11,833 bases of DNA from UBA5972 sp964480735. GTDB lineage: Bacteria; Pseudomonadota; Alphaproteobacteria; Rhodobacterales; Rhodobacteraceae. Of the stretch, positions 7,402-11,833 are shown piece after piece. The stretch lies in contig CAYZQS010000081.1 in the NCBI GenBank assembly GCA_964480735.1, positions 1 to 11,833 on the forward strand, read 5' to 3'. The notes under the pieces are model-generated. The model saw nothing but the letters and a program-made list of their open reading frames with translations. It searched no databases and had not been told where the DNA came from. A program made the position numbers and the translations under genes. How positions within the stretch are numbered: the stretch's first letter is position 1; the number at the start of each line of letters is the position of its first letter.

Positions 7402-8051
7402 GCAGGGGCGTCTTCGTCAGCATTTACGCGGGCAATTTCGCCAATCACTTTGGTCCACAACTCGCTGGGTTGCGCACCGGTCAGCACATAATATTGCCCG
7501 ACAACAAATGTTGGCACGCCGCTGACGCCCTGCGCACGGGCGTGCTTGTCCCGGGTCACGATACCGTCCATATCAACATCGCTGTCCAGCATTCTGGCAA
7601 TTACGTCACCGTCCAGACCGGCAGCCACAGCGATATCAACCAGAACTTTGTGGTCCGATATATCCAATCCTTGCACAAAATAGGCGTCAAACAGCCCGTC
7701 CACCACGCGGCCCTGCGCGTGGTACAGCCCCGACCAATGGATCAAACGATGCGCGTTGATCGTGTTGGGTGTGCGTTTGATCTTTTCGATGTCAATCGTC
7801 AGGCCTGCGTCTTCCGCAGCTTTCACAATCTGCGCATAAACATCAACCGCACCTTTTCGCCCGCCAAACTTGGCCTCCAGATATTCGCGCCGGTCCATAC
7901 CTTCGGGCGGCATTTTCGGGTTCAGTTGGAACGGATGCCACTCAACCTCAAAATCATGGTCCGGGTTGTCGGTCATGGCCTTGTCAAGCTTGGTTTTGCC
8001 AATATAGCACCACGGGCAAATCGGATCAGAGATAATGTCAAGTTTGGTCAT
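7398..8051 (-). CDS. DsbA-family thiol oxidoreductase, FrnE-like, cytoplasmic
   Basis: The 217-residue protein has a thioredoxin fold with a helical insertion. The redox motif CPWC is at residues 12-15 (SDPICPWCYIGKTKLD) and the cis-proline loop is GVPTF (Pro180), followed by GAQP. Both cysteines are present, unlike in the glutathione-dependent isomerase branch of this fold. There is no signal peptide, so it acts in the cytoplasm, as expected for FrnE rather than periplasmic DsbA. FrnE-type proteins have been linked to polyketide formation and to oxidative-stress tolerance, but the substrate here is unknown. The start overlaps the end of the upstream acyl-CoA synthetase gene by 14 nt, and the stop overlaps the transporter start by 4 nt, so the three genes form an operon. 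Confidence 0.88.
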   Translation of the reverse strand: MTKLDIISDPICPWCYIGKTKLDKAMTDNPDHDFEVEWHPFQLNPKMPPEGMDRREYLEAKFGGRKGAVDVYAQIVKAAEDAGLTIDIEKIKRTPNTINAHRLIHWSGLYHAQGRVVDGLFDAYFVQGLDISDHKVLVDIAVAAGLDGDVIARMLDSDVDMDGIVTRDKHARAQGVSGVPTFVVGQYYVLTGAQPSELWTKVIGEIARVNADEDAPA

Positions 8052-9579
8052 GGGGCACCGGGATGTGTTTTTTCAAAGTGCTGCGTTGCACTTTACCGTT
8101 GGGGTTTTTGGGCAGGGCGTCAAGGCGAATGAACAGGCGCGGTGTTTTGTATTTCGCCAGCCGGGCGGCGCAATGGGCGGTTAGCTCCGCATGTTTCACC
8201 GGCTTTGTTTCGGTATAAAACACAGCGATAACATAGGCGTCCGCCTTGATCTCAACGGCGACTGCGGCGCTTTCACTGATATGCGCATGGGAATTTACGA
8301 CCGCCTCAACCTCCAGAGGTGACACGCGGTAACCACCGGCGTTCATCATATCGTCCGCGCGCCCAAGATAGGTGATCAACCCGCCTTTGCCCATGCGCGC
8401 AACGTCGCCGGTCAAAAACCAACCCCCACGAAATTTCGCCTTCGTTTCAGCCTCTGAATTCAGATAGCCAAGCATCAGACCCGCATCATCCTTGTCGATT
8501 GCCAGAACCCCCGGCGTATCCAAAGGCACGGGCTGTGCGTCGTGGCCAGACAAAACGGCCACTTTGCGCCCTGGTTGTGGGTAGCCGATAAATTCTGGTG
8601 CAACCGGATTTTGTGGATTGGCAGAGATGAAGGTGGAAATTTCACTCATCCCGAACGCCTCAAAAACCGGGGTTTTGGTCCGGTCCTGCCAGTTTTGCTG
8701 TATGGATGCGCTAAGTTTTTCACCCGCAGACAGCGCGTGCCGAAGCGCCGGAAAAAACAAATCCTGATTTGTCCCAAGGATCTGGCGCAAGACACCCGGT
8801 GCGGCGGCGAAAATACTGGCGCTGGATTGCCGGATCAGTGCCGGCCATTGGGTGCGGTCAACCAGACCCTTTGCAATCAACGTGGTTGCGCCTTTGGCCC
8901 AGGGATCAAACAGTCCGGTGCCAAGCGTGTACGTCCAGTTAAATGCGCCCGCGTGCAACATTCTGTCGTCTGTGCGCAGATCGTACCAACCAGACCACAT
9001 CATCCGCCTTGCCCAGATGGCCCGGTGCGCGTGCATAACAGCCCGGGGTATGCCTGACGTGCCGGATGTGTAAACGATATAGGCCAAGCGGTTAGGATCA
9101 CCCAATTTAAACGTAACCGGCGGAAAATTGTGCGTGGCCAACAGGTCGTGCGACGTGGCAGTCGCGCAGGATAGGTTTTTCACATGCACAGCAGATTGAT
9201 CCTGCACGATCAGCTGCGGCTGTAAATCCGCAACCAGAACGTCGACTTCTGCGGCGGTTAACATCGTCGAACATGGCACCGGCACGTATCCTGCCGAAAT
9301 TGCGGCAAGATACAGGATCGGAAACTCAACCGTATTTCCAACCTGCAGCAATATCTTTGCGCCCGCGGGCAGTTGCCGGTATTTCAAAGCCGCCGCCGCG
9401 TTTAAGACTGCATCCCCTAATTGCCCGAAACTCCAGCTTTCAACCTGCCCGCCGCCGTGGATTTCAAGCGCCGTTTTGTTGGGTGTGGTTGCCGCGTGGC
9501 GCAGCACATAAGCCGCCAGATTGAACCGCGCCGGACAGGGGTCATTTATCGGGTCGTGGAAAAGCGCGCGTTCGGTCAT
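8038..9579 (-). CDS. AMP-forming acyl-CoA synthetase / AMP-binding protein (ANL superfamily)
   Basis: This 513-residue enzyme is predicted to activate a carboxylic acid with ATP to an acyl-AMP and pass it to CoA. Motifs in order are the phosphate loop YTSGTSGIPR (170-179), FGMSE (309-313), WFLTGD (387-392), GYRVSPLE (416-423) and the catalytic Lys496 in PNGKVQR. The phosphate loop reads GIPRAV where most relatives have a PKG sequence, so the usual Lys is Arg179. Overall style is closest to the benzoate/cyclohexanecarboxylate-type and medium-chain acyl-CoA ligases, but the substrate cannot be told. No signal peptide is present. The ATG 9577-9579 lacks a clear Shine-Dalgarno. It is the first gene of the operon with the FrnE-like protein and efflux pump, and has a promoter with a terminated leader upstream. 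Confidence 0.88.
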   Translation of the reverse strand: MTERALFHDPINDPCPARFNLAAYVLRHAATTPNKTALEIHGGGQVESWSFGQLGDAVLNAAAALKYRQLPAGAKILLQVGNTVEFPILYLAAISAGYVPVPCSTMLTAAEVDVLVADLQPQLIVQDQSAVHVKNLSCATATSHDLLATHNFPPVTFKLGDPNRLAYIVYTSGTSGIPRAVMHAHRAIWARRMMWSGWYDLRTDDRMLHAGAFNWTYTLGTGLFDPWAKGATTLIAKGLVDRTQWPALIRQSSASIFAAAPGVLRQILGTNQDLFFPALRHALSAGEKLSASIQQNWQDRTKTPVFEAFGMSEISTFISANPQNPVAPEFIGYPQPGRKVAVLSGHDAQPVPLDTPGVLAIDKDDAGLMLGYLNSEAETKAKFRGGWFLTGDVARMGKGGLITYLGRADDMMNAGGYRVSPLEVEAVVNSHAHISESAAVAVEIKADAYVIAVFYTETKPVKHAELTAHCAARLAKYKTPRLFIRLDALPKNPNGKVQRSTLKKHIPVPHDQT

Positions 9580-9644
9580 AAACCCGTGCTACCGCAATTG
9601 TTGCGCTGATGTACACGCTGCCGGTTCGTCCATCGTGATCGCAC

Positions 9645-9672
9645 AAAAAAACGCCCTCACAAGGAGGGCGTT
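9645..9672 (-). terminator. Intrinsic terminator on the minus strand
   Basis: A perfect 9-bp stem pairs AACGCCCTC (9650-9658) with GAGGGCGTT (9664-9672) around a 5-nt loop. Read on the minus strand it ends in a run of seven T (9651-9645). On the plus strand no T-run follows, so it is directional toward the acyl-CoA synthetase gene. Confidence 0.85.
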
Positions 9673-9719
9673 AAGTTATTGAGGCAGGTTTCATACAGGC
9701 AAGAAACCTATCGAGCAGT
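9645..9719 (-). ncRNA. Candidate small RNA or attenuator leader upstream of the acyl-CoA synthetase operon
   Basis: Between the two divergent genes the minus strand reads as a compact RNA gene. A promoter at 9754-9726 should start transcription near 9719. A hairpin with 7-bp arms AGGTTTC/GAAACCT (9709-9703 and 9692-9686) and a 10-nt loop follows, and then an intrinsic terminator ends near 9645. The product would be about 75 nt. The terminator lies 66 nt before the acyl-CoA synthetase ATG on the same strand, so the same elements could form an attenuation leader for that operon. I recognise no known RNA family. The start site is inferred from the -10 position only. Confidence 0.55.
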
Positions 9720-9725
9720 GAGGCC

Positions 9726-9754
9726 TTTATACAAAACCCGCTTTGGAACGCCAA
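9726..9754 (-). promoter_or_regulatory. Predicted promoter for the small RNA / operon leader
   Basis: On the minus strand a -35 element TTGGCG (9754-9749) is followed after exactly 17 nt by TATAAA (9731-9726). It is well placed to drive the terminated transcript ending at 9645 and, on read-through, the acyl-CoA synthetase operon. Confidence 0.55.
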
Positions 9755-9762
9755 GTTAAAAT

Positions 9763-9791
9763 TTGAAATTTTTGTGGCAGGTCAGTAGGCT
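9763..9791 (+). promoter_or_regulatory. Predicted promoter of the YejA-like gene
   Basis: TTGAAA (9763-9768) is followed after 17 nt by TAGGCT (9786-9791). The ATG at 9833 lies about 35 nt downstream of the expected start of transcription. The -10 match is only moderate. Confidence 0.35.
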
Positions 9792-9832
9792 AAGCGCCAT
9801 AATTGAGTTTCCTCAACAAGAATGTTGCGCAG

Positions 9833-11638
9833 ATGACACAAACAACTCTTCCTATCTTTCGCAGCGTCTTTACTGCCTTGGCGATTGTTTTAAGCCCAGC
9901 GATTTTGGCGGCAGAGGCCCAACACGCTATAGCTATGTATGGTGACCCCGCGTTACCACCAGATTTCGTGTCTTTGCCCTATGCGAACCCCAATGCACCC
10001 CAAGGTGGGCGAATCGCTTTTGGTGAACGGGGGGGATTCGATTCGTTTAACCCCTATATCGTTAAGGGCCGTGCGCCCTGGGGGGTGCGGGCGCATGTCT
10101 ATGAGACTTTAATGGGGCGAAATTGGGACGAACCGTTTTCGCTGTACGGCCTTTTGGCGGAAACCATAGAGACCGGCCCAAACCGCGAATGGGTGGAATT
10201 TACCCTGCGCCGCGAAGCCGCGTTTTCCGATGGCACGCCGGTCACCGTTGAGGATGTAATCTGGTCGTTTGAAACGCTGGCCGAAAAGGGCGTGCCGCGC
10301 TACCGCAATTCGTGGAAGAAAGTTGAAAGCGCCAAACAAACCGGGCCGCGTTCCGTCCGGTTTACCTTTAACACAATAGACCGGGAACTGCCGCTGATCC
10401 TTGGTCTGCGTCCGATCCTGAAAAAATCCGACTGGGACAACCGCGAATTTACCGACAGTTCGCTTGACCTGCCCATTGGCAGTGGTCCCTACGTGGTGGG
10501 TGACTTTGAAAGCAATCGCTTTGTCACATTCACCCGCAACCCGGACTACTGGGGCAACGATCTGGCGTTTAACCGCGGTCGGCACAATCTGGACCAGATC
10601 AAATACGAATATTTCCGTGACAGTTCCGTGGTGTTTGAGGCATTTGTGGCCGGGGAAACGTCCACCCACCGCGAGGGCAATGCGCAAAAATGGCTGGATG
10701 GCTACACTTTTCCAGCCGTTACATCCGGCGATGTGGTCAAATCGGAAATCCCGCACGCGCGGCCTTCGGGAATGCGGGGGTTCGTGTTCAACACCCGGCG
10801 CGAGATTTTCAAAGACTGGCGGGTGCGCGACGCGCTGATCCATGCGTTTAATTTTGAGTTTATCAACGAGGTTATCAACCGGGGCAGGGCACCAAGGGCG
10901 GCAAGTTATTTTTCCAATTCCGTGCTTGGCATGCGGGCAGGCGAAGCGTCTGCGGATGTCGCGGCTTTGCTGGCGCCGTTTGCCGGCGAATTGCTGCCGG
11001 GCGCGTTGGAGGGCTACGTTCTGCCCGCTTCTGAAGGCACCGAACGGAACCGCAAAAACCTGCGCTTTGCCACCAAACAGTTAAAGGCGGCGGGCTGGGA
11101 CGTGGTTGACGGTGTGTTGCAAAACGCAGCCGGCGAGCCGTTTGAGTTTGAACTTCTGCTGCGGTCCGCCAGCAACGAGGCGGTTGCCAATCTTTACAGC
11201 GACGCGCTGAAGCGGCTGGGAATAAAGGTGGCTCTAAAGATCATCGACAACGCCCAGCACAAGATCCGGCGCGATTCTTACGATTATGACATGATCTACA
11301 ATATCTGGAGCCTTTCGTTGTCACCCGGCAACGAGCAAAACCTGTATTGGGGCTCTGCCGGGGTAACGCAGGAGGGCACGCGAAACTATATGGGGGTGGA
11401 TTCTCCTGCTGTGGACAGTTTGATAAACTCAATACTGACCGCCCAATCGCGGCAGGAATTCATAGCCGCCACACGCGCGCTTGATCGAGTTCTGACCACA
11501 GGGCGCTATGTGGTGCCGGTTTGGTTTTCACGCACCAGCCGCTTGGCCCACAAACGGCAATTGCATTTTCCCGAAATCCTGCCGGTTTACGGTGACTGGC
11601 TGGGCTTTTTGCCGGATGTCTGGTGGTGGGAGGATTAA
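9833..11638 (+). CDS. YejA-like periplasmic oligopeptide-binding protein of an ABC importer (SBP family 5)
   Basis: The 601 residues match the usual length of YejA-type binding proteins. A signal peptide is visible: Arg10, a hydrophobic stretch at about 12-27, and a likely cleavage after AAEA (29). The mature protein starts with the family-typical YGDPALPPDF (36-45) and PNAPQGGRI, then shows FDSFNPYIVKG, SDGTPVTVEDV (a cluster 1 solute-binding signature region), GSGPY and NPDYWG. It should capture peptides or peptide-like antibiotics in the periplasm for a YejBEF-type importer. The frame continues upstream to a TTG at 9803, but that adds ten polar residues before the signal peptide and lacks a Shine-Dalgarno, so ATG 9833 is chosen; its own Shine-Dalgarno is also weak. 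No permease gene follows within the next 195 bp. A palindromic repeat abuts the stop codon. Confidence 0.9.
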   Translation: MTQTTLPIFRSVFTALAIVLSPAILAAEAQHAIAMYGDPALPPDFVSLPYANPNAPQGGRIAFGERGGFDSFNPYIVKGRAPWGVRAHVYETLMGRNWDEPFSLYGLLAETIETGPNREWVEFTLRREAAFSDGTPVTVEDVIWSFETLAEKGVPRYRNSWKKVESAKQTGPRSVRFTFNTIDRELPLILGLRPILKKSDWDNREFTDSSLDLPIGSGPYVVGDFESNRFVTFTRNPDYWGNDLAFNRGRHNLDQIKYEYFRDSSVVFEAFVAGETSTHREGNAQKWLDGYTFPAVTSGDVVKSEIPHARPSGMRGFVFNTRREIFKDWRVRDALIHAFNFEFINEVINRGRAPRAASYFSNSVLGMRAGEASADVAALLAPFAGELLPGALEGYVLPASEGTERNRKNLRFATKQLKAAGWDVVDGVLQNAAGEPFEFELLLRSASNEAVANLYSDALKRLGIKVALKIIDNAQHKIRRDSYDYDMIYNIWSLSLSPGNEQNLYWGSAGVTQEGTRNYMGVDSPAVDSLINSILTAQSRQEFIAATRALDRVLTTGRYVVPVWFSRTSRLAHKRQLHFPEILPVYGDWLGFLPDVWWWED

Positions 11639-11738
11639 AGCGCAATCCGAAAAGTGGGCACCGGTTTTCGGAATAAATTGCGCGCAAGATCAAAAGGATA
11701 GAGCCGCTCCGCTGATTCAGATAAAAAGGACGCGGCTC
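11638..11738 (+). repeat. Palindromic intergenic repeat element, copy 2
   Basis: This is the inverted counterpart of 117-217, 91/101 identical without gaps. Stem-loop 1 has outer arms GCGCAAT/ATTGCGC and inner arms CCGAAAA/TTTTCGG with a 5-nt bulge on the 3' side. Stem-loop 2 has arms AGAGCCGC (11700-11707) and GCGGCTCT (11732-11739). Its first base is the last base of the YejA-like stop codon. It may terminate or stabilise the upstream mRNA. The nearest described class I can name is the RIME/Bru-RS type; this is unverified. Confidence 0.85.
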
Positions 11739-11762
11739 TGGAGCGCCGGACGGAATATCTGC

Positions 11763-11833
11763 ATGGCCGCCATCGAGCTGGTAAGCTGGTTGACCGTGGA
11801 ATTGGAGTTCCGGAAAACCGGAAGTCCGGTATT
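11763..11833 (+). other. Possible start of an unrecognised reading frame, running off the window
   Basis: An ATG at 11763 opens 23 codons to the window edge (MAAIELVSWLTVELEF... onward). I do not recognise the sequence. It does not resemble a YejB permease N terminus, which would be expected next. No Shine-Dalgarno is visible, and the frame also runs open back through the repeat, so openness alone means little. It may be non-coding. Confidence 0.15.
11804..11827. repeat. Hairpin with AAAA loop near the right edge
   Basis: GGAGTTCCGG (11804-11813) pairs with CCGGAAGTCC (11818-11827) around AAAA, with one G-G mismatch: 6 plus 3 base pairs. A second CCGG follows at 11826-11829. No T-run is seen before the window ends. 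It may belong to a larger palindromic element continuing past the edge. Confidence 0.45.

Noticed and set aside
10109..10843. 244-residue minus-strand open frame
   Set aside because: It lies wholly inside the well-supported YejA-like gene on the opposite strand and shows no recognisable domain.
117..11738. The inverted repeats as ends of a transposon or genomic island
   Set aside because: The segment between them carries housekeeping genes and no transposase, integrase or resolvase. The repeats look like small dispersed intergenic elements.

Overview
The window looks like chromosomal DNA of an alphaproteobacterium, most likely of the Rhodobacteraceae (Roseobacter-type). Three things point there: the gene order trpG-trpD-trpC-moaC-moeA-lexA with a comEC-like tail facing lexA; a lexA operator of the alphaproteobacterial GTTC-N7-GTTC type; and dispersed palindromic intergenic elements. 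GC content is moderate. A run of exactly 100 N (6115-6214) is a scaffold gap of conventional, not measured, size. It splits the window into two contigs whose adjacency cannot be proven from the sequence.

Left part (1-6114). A 37-codon tail of a plus-strand gene (probably comEC) meets lexA head-on, with a 101-bp palindromic element between them. On the minus strand, reading right to left, trpG, trpD, trpC, moaC and moeA form one compact operon with overlapping stop and start codons (4, 4, 1 and 1 nt). It joins three tryptophan biosynthesis steps to two molybdenum cofactor steps. lexA follows after about 115 bp and has its own SOS-controlled promoter, which holds three in-phase GTTC half-sites. 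Divergent from trpG is a membrane-anchored, YibQ-like divergent polysaccharide deacetylase, cut off by the gap.

Right part (6215-11833). A second minus-strand operon encodes an AMP-forming acyl-CoA synthetase, a cytoplasmic FrnE-like DsbA-family protein and a Bcr/CflA-type drug efflux MFS transporter, again with overlapping ends (14 and 4 nt). The transporter is missing only its last residues at the gap. Upstream of this operon, on the same strand, is a well-formed promoter, a hairpin and an intrinsic terminator. This is either a roughly 75-nt small RNA or an attenuator leader of the acyl-CoA synthetase operon. Divergently, on the plus strand, lies a complete YejA-like periplasmic oligopeptide-binding protein. 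A second copy of the 101-bp palindromic element directly abuts its stop codon, in inverted orientation to the first copy and 91/101 identical. The last ~95 bp hold a further hairpin and possibly the start of an unrecognised reading frame.

Most genes are ordinary housekeeping or transport genes. The parts that deserve attention are non-coding: the triple SOS operator, the terminated leader or small RNA near 9.7 kb, and the paired stop-codon-abutting palindromic elements. I see no sign of a mobile element, CRISPR array, toxin-antitoxin pair or defence system.
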